The position numbers and the translations under genes were made by a program. From Eupeodes corollae (taxonomy: Eukaryota > Arthropoda > Insecta > Diptera > Syrphidae): a DNA stretch of 64,000 nucleotides. Each line of letters starts with the position of its first letter. Position 1 is the stretch's first letter. Shown in pieces: positions 23,381-35,059 of this stretch. Under the pieces are notes generated by a model that had not been told where the DNA came from, searched no databases, and saw only the letters and a list, made by a program, of their open reading frames with translations. The stretch covers positions 55,570,991 to 55,634,990 of the forward strand of contig NC_079149.1 in NCBI RefSeq assembly GCF_945859685.1, read 5' to 3'.

Positions 23381-23912
23381 GGAGAATCTATTTTAAATTT
23401 GTAGGTTTTTTTTTTAAATCTGATGAATTTTCAACCTCAAAATGTTTGTTTGCTTATTGTTAACAGCTTAAAGTTGTTTTTATTTTTTGTGATTTAAATA
23501 TCCAACATTTTCATAAAGGTGACTCAAAATCCACATACTCAAGGTAGCCTTTCCAACTTGATTGATCGCAGCCATTGAACTGAGGTGAATCATCTTGCAC
23601 TAACTGATAGCCAATCAGACTATCAAAATGATGAGAAACACTTATCAACCTAGCCAATTCCACCCCTGGTCAATTCCACATGTATGTATTGTACATACAC
23701 GTGTTTTTTTGAAAATATTATGTACATCTTTTCATTGAGTTTAAATATGATCGTTTTAATCTAAAGCAATATTTTTGTATGGTTGTTATCTAAAACTGAT
23801 AACTGCTGGAAAATGCAGCATTAAATTACACAGCACTTCCATTCATTATTATCTACATAAATTTTTTCAGAATCTGTAGCTTTAAACAGTAACAAGCTAA
23901 ATTTGTGCTTAC

Positions 23913-24044
23913 CAGTAAAAGAACATATGCCAATTGTGCACATAGTCCAATACTTAACATAAGAAATATATAAAAGCCAACTGCAAAAGTTTGTATACGT
24001 CTTTCAGGTGGAATATGCACTGGGGCCCATTCGATTTTAACCAT
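23913..24044 (-). CDS. DGAT2 first exon A (candidate for set I)
   Basis: ATG at 24044 opens 44 codons ending exactly at a GTAAGC donor in phase 0, the phase required by exon 2 at 18284. The peptide starts MVKIEWAPVHIPPERRIQTF, the conserved DGAT2 N-terminus, and runs into a hydrophobic stretch that begins the first membrane segment (FYIFLMLSIGLCAQLAYVLL). It is the first exon nearest to set I, at 5.6 kb. Confidence 0.88.
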
Positions 24045-24379
24045 TTTTAACTACTTAGATTGTATTTCAGTTTAAAATTTGCAAATGCTTTAAACTCTTT
24101 CACTTTCAAAACAATACTGGTATATTATCAGTTATTAACAATTTACTGAAAAAAGTAAGGAATTGATTTTTTTTATAATGTTTGAGATAAAAGTCAATTA
24201 GGGGCATGTTATGGATTCAATAAAAATCTAAAAATATGTTTCTATCGATAAATTTATAATATTATATTTTAAACAAGAACAACTTTTAAGCAAGCAATCG
24301 CTAAGTGATTAGATACATTTATATGAAGGGTAATTATATTAGTATTATGGTCAAGGAAATCGGAAAAGAGTCCACCGCG

Positions 24380-24745
24380 TATGGGACCAATTGTAGCTAT
24401 CATTGGTTTTCATCAATGAAACCATTCCTTGGATTTTTTTATCAAAAGAAAACACTGTCAAATATCCTTTAAAAAAAATTCCCGATTGATTTCAATAATA
24501 GCTATAACATTCCCCTATGTGAGCAATAACGCTCCAAACATTCTCATCCAAGGTGTCAATCGTTTGGACCTAATTTCGTAGACAAGCGAGTTTAATAACC
24601 CCACGAAATATGGTTCAGAGGATCTTGGAGGGCACCGCACAAGCCCACATACGCTCACCAAAAATTTCCTTCAATATATTGATCTTTTCGGTGCGTTGCG
24701 CTAACCGAACCTTTGTGTTGTTAATAAACTCAAACAATTTGCGGA
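24380..24745 (-). pseudogene. decayed mariner transposase C-terminus
   Basis: On minus, two frames read LAQRTEKINILKEIFGER near 24690, a PPRSSEPYFVGLLNSLVYE-like block near 24620, and QTIDTLDENVWSVIAHI near 24560. They correspond to the end of a mariner-type transposase after the last catalytic residue, with frameshifts. Matching N-terminal and middle parts of a similar element occur separately near 59.7 and 37.3 kb. Confidence 0.65.
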
Positions 24746-24849
24746 CGTTCAGCAATTGAAAACGAAACTGAGATTAAATCAAGTGAGAGCTGTCAAAAAG
24801 ACCAACTCCAAAAAAGTATTGCCAGATCAGATACTCGTCTAAAAAACAC

Positions 24850-26050
24850 CTTTATATATAAAAAAACTGTTGTGTGGTTCAAATTATGAAAAAATGAATG
24901 CACAATGGTAAATATAATTTTTGTTGAAAATGCAGTTTCGAATTTTTAAATTTACGATATTGGGGTTGTAAATTAGACAACACATCAAATCAAAGAGCTA
25001 GTGTTTCTCTTTTTGTATGTTCTTTACCGTAATACTAAAAAGTTTATTCAAGTTACAATTAATACATTTTTTTTAACAATATCTATTTGTTTATATTTTT
25101 TAAATAAACGAAAAATTAATGAATTTGCAAACGAAAAGTGAATTTTGTTATTCGTTACCTTGAAATTAGGAATAATCAAAGGCAATTCTTTTCAACCTGG
25201 TTTTCCACGATTTAAAACCATAATTTTGAATTATTTATGATAGCATATCTCAATATAATTATGTACATTCAATCATTGTAGTTAAAAGTAGAATAATTGA
25301 TAAAATAAATTGCTGTCTTACTTGAAGCATGATAGCTAATAGAAATTAACAAATAAACGCTTTTAAGGTTGAATTAAATCTTAGCTGCCAATTATTACAA
25401 CGTAATCGACTATCGCGCCGGCCAATGTCCAAGGGTTTTTTGCTTTTGCTAGAAATTGATAATCATCATGTACCTACTTGGACTTTATCTCTGTCCCTAC
25501 AACTACCTAGATAATGTTTTAAAAGTCTTCTTAAGTCACAAAATTTGAACATGTACCTGCATGAAAAACGATCTAGTTTTAAGACTTATCGATTAAAGTA
25601 AAGAGAAATATAGGAGGCCGTTTCAAGATCATGTATTTTTTATTTATCAAAAAAAAATGTTTAAAATAATAATTATGTATCTTCATCTTGATGACTTGTA
25701 AAAGTTAATGAAATTGTTTAATGTTTAGAGTTAGGATCTTTCTTAGTAAATATTTAAAATTAGCATATAAAGCCAATTTATCTTTAAAAAAGTGTTTGTT
25801 TTAGGTCATATAAGCATTTACACTCTGTGATAGAATAACGCATACCTAAAATGATTGCAAGAACAACAAAAATATTTACATATAAGAGTTATGTTATTAA
25901 GGCATTTTTGGATTAAATTGTCATAATTTCGTAGGTCGTGTTCTTTTCTATTGGACTTGTTTCTGTTTGTAATATTCTGAACATTATTTTAATCCTTTGA
26001 AGGAGCCTTGTTGCAGTTTACAAAAGCAATATAAGAAAAATAACGTAAAA
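24850..26050. other. gene-free AT-rich stretch between DGAT2 first exons A and B
   Basis: No gene or element with paired ends is recognised. Confidence 0.4.
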
Positions 26051-26054
26051 GATA

Positions 26055-26845
26055 CTGGGAGGCGACCCACACTGATAACTTCCCATCACGACTGTAGATT
26101 TGTCTTTTTTGGATTTTTATAAAAATGTACTGAATGACGAAAACAATATTTTCTGTGATATGAAATAAGTTTGAAGCCGGTATTTTTAATTTTTTAAAAG
26201 ATATTTGAGTCTAAAGTAAATGTCAATTTGATTTTTCTCAAAATTTTACTGAATGTTAAAAACAATATATAATATGAGATAGAATTACTTTAAAGCTGAT
26301 ATTTTAAATTTTTGAAAAGATATTTGAGTCGAAAATCAATGTTTACCAACTTATAGTAATGTTTTTTTTTTAGGTTTTTATTTTTTTATTAAAAAAACTG
26401 TAGATTCGATTTTTCTCAAAACTTTACCAGATGTTAAGAACATTATTCTTCATTGCCCAAAATTATTTAATAAATACAATTTATTGGAATTTTTTCCAAA
26501 AATATATTTGTTTGTTTTCCCGTAACAATATTTAAAATTTAATTCAAGTCTGTAGCGTTATTGGTTCGTGAGATATTTTAAATGCTATGCAAAAAATCAA
26601 TCACTCAATTTTTTAAAATGCAACTTTCTGCATTATTATCTGTATAGAAAAATTTATTTGGAGTCGATATGTCTACTGGTTCTTGATATATGGTCTACGA
26701 AAACAACTTCCCAAACGTACACACGCACACACAGACATTTCTCTTAAAATCATTTATTTAGATTCTAGGAACCTTGAAACATCAAGAAATACCAACATTT
26801 TCAATTCCACAAATTTAACATATTACACAATTACTTCCTATGTCG
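26055..26845 (+). repeat. large AT-rich dispersed repeat, first of a pair
   Basis: It starts with a GGCGACCCACACTGATAACTT-type head. It ends with an ACACACGCACACACAGACATT block, AGGAACCTTGAAACATC and ATTACTTCCTATG. Both ends recur at 27180-28556, so this is one unit of a family and not random DNA. No coding region is present. Confidence 0.7.
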
Positions 26846-27179
26846 GTTAATAAGGCCAACTTTTAAAAATTGAATAAAGAGTGAGGTATGTAAGTGGGAC
26901 ATGCTGACATGCTAACCACCTTGCAACCCCTCTGTTTATAGGATTTGGGATGGTACGAGATTAAGTGTAATATAAATCAAAGATTTTAAGAGAGAGATGC
27001 CGGTGTGTCCGCCTGTACGTACATACGTTCGGGATACTTTGTTTCGCGACCATATCTCATGAACCAGTAAAGATTTCACCTTTAAATAAATTCTGTTTTA
27101 GAGATAAAAACATCGAAAGATGCAGAAAGGACTTTCATAAAAATTGACTGGATATAGTTTTTTTTGTATATAAAAAAAA

Positions 27180-28556
27180 AGAGGATGGAATGCGACCCAC
27201 ACTGATGACTTCCCATCCCGTCTGTCGATTTGTCTTGCTTAAAAAATTGTCTATATGTACTCGTATCAATTTTACCAAATTTGCAAACTATTTTTTGTAG
27301 ATTTTATTTCTTATGAAAAAACGGACTGTTGGATTTTTATATAAAAATTACTGAATGTTGAAAACAATATTTTTTGTGAAATAAAATAAATTTGAAGCGA
27401 ATATTTTTAATTTTTGAAAAGCTATTTGAGGCGAAAGTAAATTTTTACTAAGTTTTAGTATTGTTTTTTTTTTAGAGTTTTATTTTTTGTAAAAAAACCG
27501 TCAATTCGATTTTTTTTTAAAATTTTACCAAATGTTGAAAACAATATTTTTTATATGATAAAATTAGCTTGAAGCTAATATTTAAAATTTTTGAAGAGAT
27601 ATTTGAGTCGAAAATCAATTTTTACCAACTTTTATACATTTTTTTTAGGTTTTTATTTATTGTAAAAAAACTGTCAATGCGATTTGTTCTAATGTTGAAA
27701 GCAATATTTTTTATAAGAAAAAATTAGTAAGAAGCTATTATCTCAAAGTTTTTAAAAGATATTTTAGTCGAAATTCATTTTTTACCAACTTTTGTTAATT
27801 TTTTTTTCGGTTTTTAATTTTTTGTAAAAAAAACTGTCAATTCGATTTTTTTCAAACTTTAACTGAATGTTGACAACAAGATTTTTTGAAAGATAAAAGT
27901 AAATTAAAGCCAATATCTCAAAGTTTTGAAAAGATATTTGAGTCGAAAATCAATTTTTACCAACTTTTATTAATATTTTTTTAGGTTTTTATTTTTTGTA
28001 ATAAAACTGTCAATTCGATTTTCCTCAAAATTTTATCAGATATCAAAAACATTATTTTTCGGGATGAAATCATATTTCATTCGTAAAATTTTGAAGGTGA
28101 CAATTTTTTTTTTCAGTTTTATTGATTTATAAAAAAAAAGTTATATTGATTTTTTTCAAAAAATATACCTGTTTGGAATCACATTACATATATTATATAA
28201 AATTTAATTCAAGTCTCTAGCGTTTTTGGTTCGTAAGATATTTAGGGTTAACCAAAATTTTCACCTTTTTTCAAACTGCTATGGTAAAATAACCACCCAC
28301 GCAATTTTCTTCAGAGCCCTTTCTGCCTTATTATCTGTATAAAAAATTTATTTGAAATCAATATTTCTTCTGGTTCTTGAGCTATGGAGGACGAAAAAAA
28401 CGTCGCGAACGTACGAACGTACGTACACACGCACGCACAGACATCTTTCTAAAAATCTTTTATTTCGACTATAGGGACCTTGAAACGTCGAGAAATGTCA
28501 AAATTTTCAATTTGACAAATCGGACCCATTACAATAACTTCCTATGGGAAGTTAAA
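27180..28556 (+). repeat. large AT-rich dispersed repeat with internal tandem units
   Basis: The head is GCGACCCACACTGATGACTT and the tail is ACACACGCACGCACAGACAT...CCTTGAAACGTCGAGAAATG, ending in the near-palindrome AACTTCCTATGGGAAGTT. Between them a unit of about 160 bp repeats roughly five times from 27350 to 28060. Each unit has a GTTGAAAACAATATTTTTT word, then ATTTGAGTCGAAAATCAATT, TACCAACTTTTA and ACTGTCAATTCGATTTTTTT. Copies elsewhere carry fewer units. Confidence 0.8.
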
Positions 28557-28969
28557 AAACAATTTTATAGTATCTCACGAGTTAATAACGCTACTTACAA
28601 AACAATGATTCATATTTCTTGTTCCACAAATATGCGTAGGTATTTAAAAACTTTTCCTAAAATGCGTTAATATTTCATATTTTTATTAAAACCGAAATAG
28701 AATTTAAAATACTCTACAATAATTATGGCTGGTAGTATTTTTGATGTTCGAATTTCGACCACAGAGTTTTATTTTATATGTTTTGCAAATCAGAAGCATA
28801 TACTAAATTAGGTTCAAAATGTTCAATTGAATTAAAAGTGTAAACATTTTTCGAATCGGAACAAGAAGCGTTTATACGAACAATTTATTTATAGAGAATG
28901 CTTTAGGACCGATTTGATAATTTGAAATCACCTGCGTATAGGTAGAAAAGAGAATAGTAGTTCTCTCAC

Positions 28970-29101
28970 CAGCAATAAAATGTAGTAAATGTGCGAAGAC
29001 AAGGCAACACCAAACGCGAGAAAAGAATAAAAGCCGGCCGTAAAAGTCTGCATGCGCCTTCGAAAGGGTATGTTGATTGGCGCCCATTCGATTTTCACCA
29101 T
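28970..29101 (-). CDS. DGAT2 first exon B (candidate for set I)
   Basis: ATG at 29101 opens 44 codons ending at a GTGAGA donor in phase 0. The N-terminus reads MVKIEWAPINIPFRRRMQTF and is followed by the hydrophobic segment. No exon 2-6 set lies between this exon and set I, so splicing to set I would skip exon A. Upstream DNA (29200-29245) is richer in CG than its surroundings, which may mark a promoter. Confidence 0.85.
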
Positions 29102-30132
29102 AATTATAATATATTTTTTTTAGAAATAGAAGTATGAACGATAATAATTTACTGAAATATTTTAAACTAAATAAATATGAGAATATTAAAGATTAAAATA
29201 TAAACGAAGGCGAACGACGGCAAACGGCGACGCACCGCGACTTTTCTGAACTTCCTCACAATACGAATGTTAAATACCAACAGACAAAACATTCCATTCG
29301 ATTATTTAATATTGGTTTCATTTGTTGTTTTTTTTTTAATACAAAATGTGAGACAACTCTTAGCAATTACAATACAGCAACTACTGATAAATATAAAAAT
29401 AAATAAGTTGTTTTGTACATTGGAATAATCAGCCAGAGTGATTACAAAAAATTCACGCATCAGGAAAATGCTTTCCGACCGGCCGGCATGGATTGCGTAG
29501 CGTCTGGACTTGACTTTATCAGTTTCAGTCTGAGCATTTTTTTCCATCGTTGGTCGTCTGCGAACTTTACATCACTCAATTTTTTAAAAAATTGGTGTTA
29601 TTTTGATAAGGTTTTTAATTTAATATTTTGATTTGATTATATTCGCACATTAAATTTGTTGATGTTCCTACTGTGAGTTGACTAGACAGACAGATATGAA
29701 CGTGAAAAAAGTGTGTGGGAGGGAATCTATTTTCCCATTTAGTCTTGGAAAAAATTTGACCACTTCGCAATAGATAAAAACATGCTGTTCATTTTAAGTG
29801 TTTCAAAACAAAAACCAAATAACATGACATTCTAAAAAAAATAGACACTCTTCTTCAAAGGAATTTTTTATATTATATGCATATGTATGTAATATATGGC
29901 TTAATTTGGAAAAGAATTTCAAATTTTAACTCTTAGCAAGGAATTGATCAAATTCAAATACAGGATCCACTTTAAACAAAACATTTAACCAAAAAGACAC
30001 GGCGCCATTGGAACTTACATATGTATATTTATTCAATATTTTTAGAAAATTAAATTTATTTCTCAAATGTCTATATGTAGATGTATGTTTGTAGTTCTCG
30101 TTATTAAATTGCTCTTAGCACTAAACTCTTAC

Positions 30133-30261
30133 CAATAAAAGAATAAAGTATAAATGACAGGACAGTATAACGCCAAAAATTGAGAATATAAAAAATCCTG
30201 CCGTAAATGTTTGAAATCTCCTTTTAGGTGGAATATTAGTTGGTGCCCATTCGATTTTCAT
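30133..30261 (-). CDS. DGAT2 first exon C (candidate for set I)
   Basis: ATG at 30261 opens 43 codons to a GTAAGA donor in phase 0. The peptide starts MKIEWAPTNIPPKRRFQTF and continues with TAGFFIFSIFGVILS. It lacks the Val at position 2 found in A, B and D. It lies 1 kb upstream of exon B and shares with it the TAGF/LLL features, suggesting a local duplication. Confidence 0.85.
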
Positions 30262-32090
30262 TATTCTTTCAAAAAAGTCTTTTTTTGTCAATAAATGAAT
30301 TTAAAAAAAAATCGAAATATCTTAAAATACAAATAGGTTGACTTATTACTTGATGAAATCGTAAATAATACTAACACCGGTAATAATCTTCAACAAACAA
30401 AAACTAGCTTATATCGCAAATACTCCGAAAACTTTCATATCTTTGCTGATAAAAATTTAAAATCTATCAGATTTATGTATGTAGTTAAACGGGGCTAACC
30501 GTAAACTGAAAATTTTGATATACATACATTTTTTTTTAATTTCTCTGAACTCATTGGCCCTCAATAAATTAGCAGTTATAAATGGCGTACGTGCTGTATA
30601 TGCACTGATAACAATAATGCTCTGCTTCGTTTTTTTAGAATAATTATTTTACTCGTGATAACAGGAGCTTAATAAAAAGTTCATAAATACAAAAATGAAT
30701 TTTAGATCTTTTTAGAAAACGACAGTTAAAGAGAAAATAATAGAGCCTCGTATGTGTTATATGCCTTGAATCATATTCTAACCGTTTCATTTAGACTAAT
30801 TTACCTTTAACTTTGCGCGAATTGTAAGAATTCAACTGCCCAGAATTCTTAAAGTTTTGTACTTTGAAAAACTTGTTAAGTCCAAGAATTTTGTAAATTG
30901 AAACTGTGAGAAGAAAAAAAAGTCTGAGACGCAGCTTAGTTACACGAGACCGAAACGTTTAGTCGCAGTAATAAAAACTTAACAAACGGTTGGATTTTTT
31001 TTGAAAACTCTTTTTTGACAAATACGTGTAAGCTTCTCATTGAAAGTTATTGTAATCGATCAGATTAGTCGAGTTGAAATTGTTATCAAGTAAATTTCAA
31101 GGTCCCTAGAATCTGTATTAGATGTTCTTTCATGAATGGGCAGTGATATATGTATGTACACTAGTTTATAAAAAGTGAACAATTTGGAAGACAAACCAAT
31201 AATGCTTTTGACTTAAATTTAATTTTATTTAGCACATAATTTATTTAAAATCAAGAAATTGTAGATATGCTATAAAAATCACAACTGCTAATTTTCTTAT
31301 AGAAAATGAAAACCTTCAATTAAATACATTAAACTCGATTTTCGAATCAAATGTCTTAGGAACAAAGAGAAATATTATAATATTACAAAATTTCTTTAAT
31401 ATTCGGTAACATTTTTTTAACAAAACGGTGATGTCAAAAATAAATCTGAATTGATTTAAAATATCAAATATTTTGACAGAAAACAACTGAATTTTCAGTT
31501 TTATGAAATCAACATTTTTCTGTGCCAGAAAATTAATTGACATTTAGTGCCCAAAATTCCCGGTGAAATCTTTGGCATTGGGTCGGTAAATTGAACTTTG
31601 TCGTTTTTTTATTCATATTGATACATATTTTAAATACCCGTTTTGATAAAAATCTAAATTTTCATAAAAAATAAAAAATAAAGCTTATAGCATGAAATAA
31701 CGTTAAACTATGTATCTAAGCAAAAGTTAAAACAGAAGGGCTTGGCCTCTTTTCAACTACGACAAACATTCGAAACTAGAAGGCTATTACTCACCACGTT
31801 TGATTTTATCATCAACAACAATTAGAAATTATTAAATTGTCTTTCAGAAAAAAATTCGGGGAAATTATGAACTGAAAGCCATATTACCAATTATTTGTCT
31901 AATTAATAGATAATACAGAGTATTAATTACATGATTTTTTTTAATAGCTATAAAAAAGCTATAAGGACGATAAGAAAACAACTTAAGCTCGTTTTTTAAA
32001 ATCTATTTTAGGAAAAAAAATTAATTTACATTGCATAGCTTGTCTGTTTAAAAACTATCGATGATTCATCGAAAATTTGTAAAGTCTTCT
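30262..32090. other. gene-free stretch between exon C and the end of set II
   Basis: It contains a short minus-strand fragment of the large AT-rich repeat at about 31037-31110 (AAGTTATTGTAATCGATCAGA...CAAGGTCCCTAGAAT). No gene is recognised. Confidence 0.4.
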
Positions 32091-32093
32091 TAA

Positions 32094-33292
32094 CTAGTTC
32101 ATAATCAAAATAGCTTCTTCGGGATTTTCAATATATTTAGTCTTGTAGGTATCGAAAATATTTTTCAAATCGTCCATAAACTGTTGATGCAACCTATCCA
32201 CTTCTTCTTCATTTGGTTCGTCACATTTAGGAACGTCAATGGGGGCACCAACTTTAGAAGAAAAAAATATATAATCGTAAGAAAACAAAAGCAATACGAT
32301 TCCTTCTAATTTAATTATACGATATTAACTTACCGACTTGAACAATACGCTTTCGTTGTGGCAACATTCCCACATTATATTGAAAGAATCCTCTTCCTAA
32401 AATCAATAACGGAGCAATGCCTGTGATTTTCTTGATAAAATCTTGTGTTTTTCTTATGAAAGAATTCGGTGGATTATCTACTTGATCGAATACATCAACT
32501 TCACCAAATGAAAATACTGGGACAATAGCAGCACTAACAATTTAAAAAAAAGTCAATAAAATTAAATTCTTAAAAACTACTCGTATGTGTAAGTTATCTT
32601 ACCCAGATTTCATGGCTAATTTAATGAATCCCTTCCGGCTTTTGATGGTCAAAATATATTTTCCAGGCTTCGAATCCAGTGCTTCACGAGCGCCACCAAC
32701 AACTACAGCCACAGCTGTTGCAGTACAATCATCGGCCATGTTAAGAGGATCCTTTGGATCGTGCGAGGTTGTAAGATTGTTGAGAAGTGAAGTTCTCGTC
32801 ACTGAGACTAGACCCCATGATTCAACGAGATGGCGGAAAAATGGAGTGTTAAAGTGCAACGCAAGAGTTCCTACATTTGGACGAACTTTCGGAAACAATT
32901 CCTTCCATTTAGAAATATCAACTCCCATATTTGTAAAAACTCCAATTCTAATAAAAAAAGGGATTTGATATGATTTTCCAAAATCGGGAACACATTTACC
33001 CCAATGCACCGTGTGGATAGCATGCTAAAAGATAATTTCTGTTTGGTGGTAGTTCTGCTGTTTTGACTAATTCTATAGGAAAATAGTTTCGAAAGTGCTT
33101 CCAAAAGAAATTCTCTCTCATGCATTTTATTCTGTTAAAAAATAAATATAAACATTTTGTATGTGTGAAACGATATTCAATTAATCGTTCTTACCCAGCA
33201 CCCCTTACTGCTTCCTGTGCTCTGTGACGATCATGATATATCCAAATTCCATAAGCGAGTACAAGGGCTTTTAAATAAATATTTCCAAAAAG
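32094..33292 (-). CDS. DGAT2-family acyltransferase, common exons 2-6 of set II
   Basis: Exons 33292-33195, 33131-33000, 32947-32603, 32533-32334 and 32251-32094 have exactly the lengths of set I (98, 132, 345, 200 and 158 nt). They read open, giving 354 residues with first exon D or 355 with exon E. Blocks seen are YFPIELVKTAELPPN, YPHG at 115-118, VVVGGAREALDS, RKGFIKLAMKSG, VPVFSFGE and LGRGFFQYNVG, with the C-terminal VGAPIDVP exon. Set II is more like set I than set III, so these two probably duplicated last. Role: acyl-CoA-dependent acyl transfer to a glyceride or alcohol at the ER; the exact acceptor is unknown. As in set I, Tyr replaces the first His of HPHG while the second, catalytic His is kept. 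Confidence 0.92.
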
Positions 33293-33388
33293 CTAAAAAG
33301 GTGGACACATTTTGAATTCCGTATTTAAATAAATAAGAAAAGTATTGCAGAATTTAGATGGATATTTAGGTGAGTAAATATAATTTGT

Positions 33389-33702
33389 GGCCAGTACCCG
33401 TGGCATGATGGTTAGTGCGTTAGATTGTCATGCAAGGTGTCTTGGGTTTAATCCCTGCCTGTGCCACCTTAATTTTAAAAAAAATAATTTTCGCGGGTAC
33501 TGCCTCTTGCGAGGAATTGACAAATCCTTCAAGAGTAATTCTTGTCATAAAAAAGTGTTTTCTCAAATTAGCCGTTCCGATTCGGCCTAAAATTGTAGGT
33601 CCCTTCCATTCCTGACAACAGTACTCGCACACAGGAATGGTTGAGAGTTGTAAGTCACTAGGCCCTGGTTCACAACGGACTGTTGCGCCACCCAATTTAT
33701 TT
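33389..33702 (+). mobile_element. tRNA-derived SINE with 13-bp target duplication
   Basis: The 5' head is tRNA-like: GTGGCA at 33400-33405 can pair with TGCCAC at 33462-33467. A Pol III A box (TGGCATGATGG, 33401-33411) and a B box (GGTTTAATCCC, 33445-33455) are present. The body continues to a CACCCAATTTATTT 3' end. The element is flanked by the perfect duplication AAATATAATTTGT at 33376-33388 and 33703-33715, the mark of LINE-assisted insertion. It sits in the first intron of DGAT2 set II. Confidence 0.9.
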
Positions 33703-33719
33703 AAATATAATTTGTAATG

Positions 33720-34910
33720 GATCCATTTTAAGACAAATTCTTTGGTCCTTCAATGTCACCTATAAGAAATGTGGCTACCATTTCAGATAGGCCTAGAATA
33801 TCAACGCTGTCCGTGAAAGTTGAAAATCCTGAGCCAGTAAGACGAATATCTTCGCATTTCTTACAACAAAAATATATGTTATTATTAACTAAGAAGTTTG
33901 GAATCATAAATCTTGAAAAATACTAAAGGTATAACAATTTAATTAGTAAAATCTGACAGATGAGTTTTTCATCATTTATTTCCTACCAAAATTATTATGG
34001 TTCATACGGAACGGATTTCCTAAAACTTTTATGAACAGTCGCCTTTCTTTGATTTTGCACAATCTCCTTTCGTCAACATTCTTCAGAACTAAACGAGAAT
34101 ATCACCTTTCATCGATGGAGTTCCACATTTAAAAAGACGTGTGTCAGAAAACGTATATAAAAAGCTAAAGTTGCTATCATCATCAGCGAAACAATTAATT
34201 TAAGTAAAAGTTGCTAACAGGTGATCATTCATAAAAGAAAGAGGATCGGAAACATAATGGAATCCTGAAGCATACCAGCATTTATATTGTGGTTTTACAA
34301 ATACGTAAGATTTCTCAGTAGATCTAACAAAAAGAGTCTTTTAGTGAAAAAAGTCTGATAAGTTTTTCTAAAACTGGTCTATTTTGAAAATTGTTGTAGA
34401 TTAAATTTTATCAGTTTCATAAACAGTCATATATTTAGCTAAATAATGTTTAAAAACATTATCAACGATTCATTAAATGTTAAGTTCTTTATAATCTAAA
34501 GCGTGATAAAAGATAATGCTTTATTGTTAGTGAAGGATAAGGATAGGATATAGATACTATAAGCCACTTTCCATGATCATTTCAGATATGGTGGTTGAAT
34601 ATAAATTTGAATGATTAGTATTATATTTTCAATTTTGTCGGTGGTGGAAATAAGCTTCTATATAAAAAATACTACAATAATATGATTACATATTATTTCT
34701 TAATAGTGTAAATAAAAATCGAAAAGAGAAACACGAGAAACAGTTTCCTTATCAAATTTCAAGAGACATTTAAAATTAAAAACAAAAATAATTGTTTGCC
34801 AAAATTAGTTCCATTCGTATTCAAATTAACTCGTTCTTACATATTCTTTTTCTACAAGGTCAACAGAAATGTATAGAAAGTTTTATTTTATGTTGTTTAA
34901 AAACAGCTGT
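33720..34910. other. gene-free intron DNA upstream of set II
   Basis: No gene, RNA or paired repeat is recognised. Confidence 0.4.
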
Positions 34911-34918
34911 TAACTCAC

Positions 34919-35050
34919 AAATAGCAAAGCACAAACAAGGTTTGAAAACATTCCCAAACCAAACATCAGGAATAAATAAACACCGACAGTAAATGTTTGA
35001 ATCCGCCTTTGAGCTGGAATCTTGACCGGTGCCCAATCAATCTTAACCAT
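34919..35050 (-). CDS. DGAT2 first exon D (candidate for set II)
   Basis: ATG at 35050 opens 44 codons to a GTGAGT donor in phase 0, matching exon 2 at 33292. The N-terminus is MVKIDWAPVKIPAQRRIQTF followed by TVGVYLFLMFGLG. At 1.6 kb it is the closest first exon to set II and the default partner. Confidence 0.88.
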
Positions 35051-35059
35051 CGTGTTCTG

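Noticed and set aside
26055..28556. CRISPR-like array suggested by repeated units
   Set aside because: Units are ~160 bp, diverged and AT-rich without unique spacers, in a eukaryotic genome; this is a satellite-like tandem repeat.
33400..33467. Possible tRNA gene
   Set aside because: It has A and B boxes and pairing ends, but it is degenerate, is continuous with a SINE body, and recurs at 39667. It is the SINE head.
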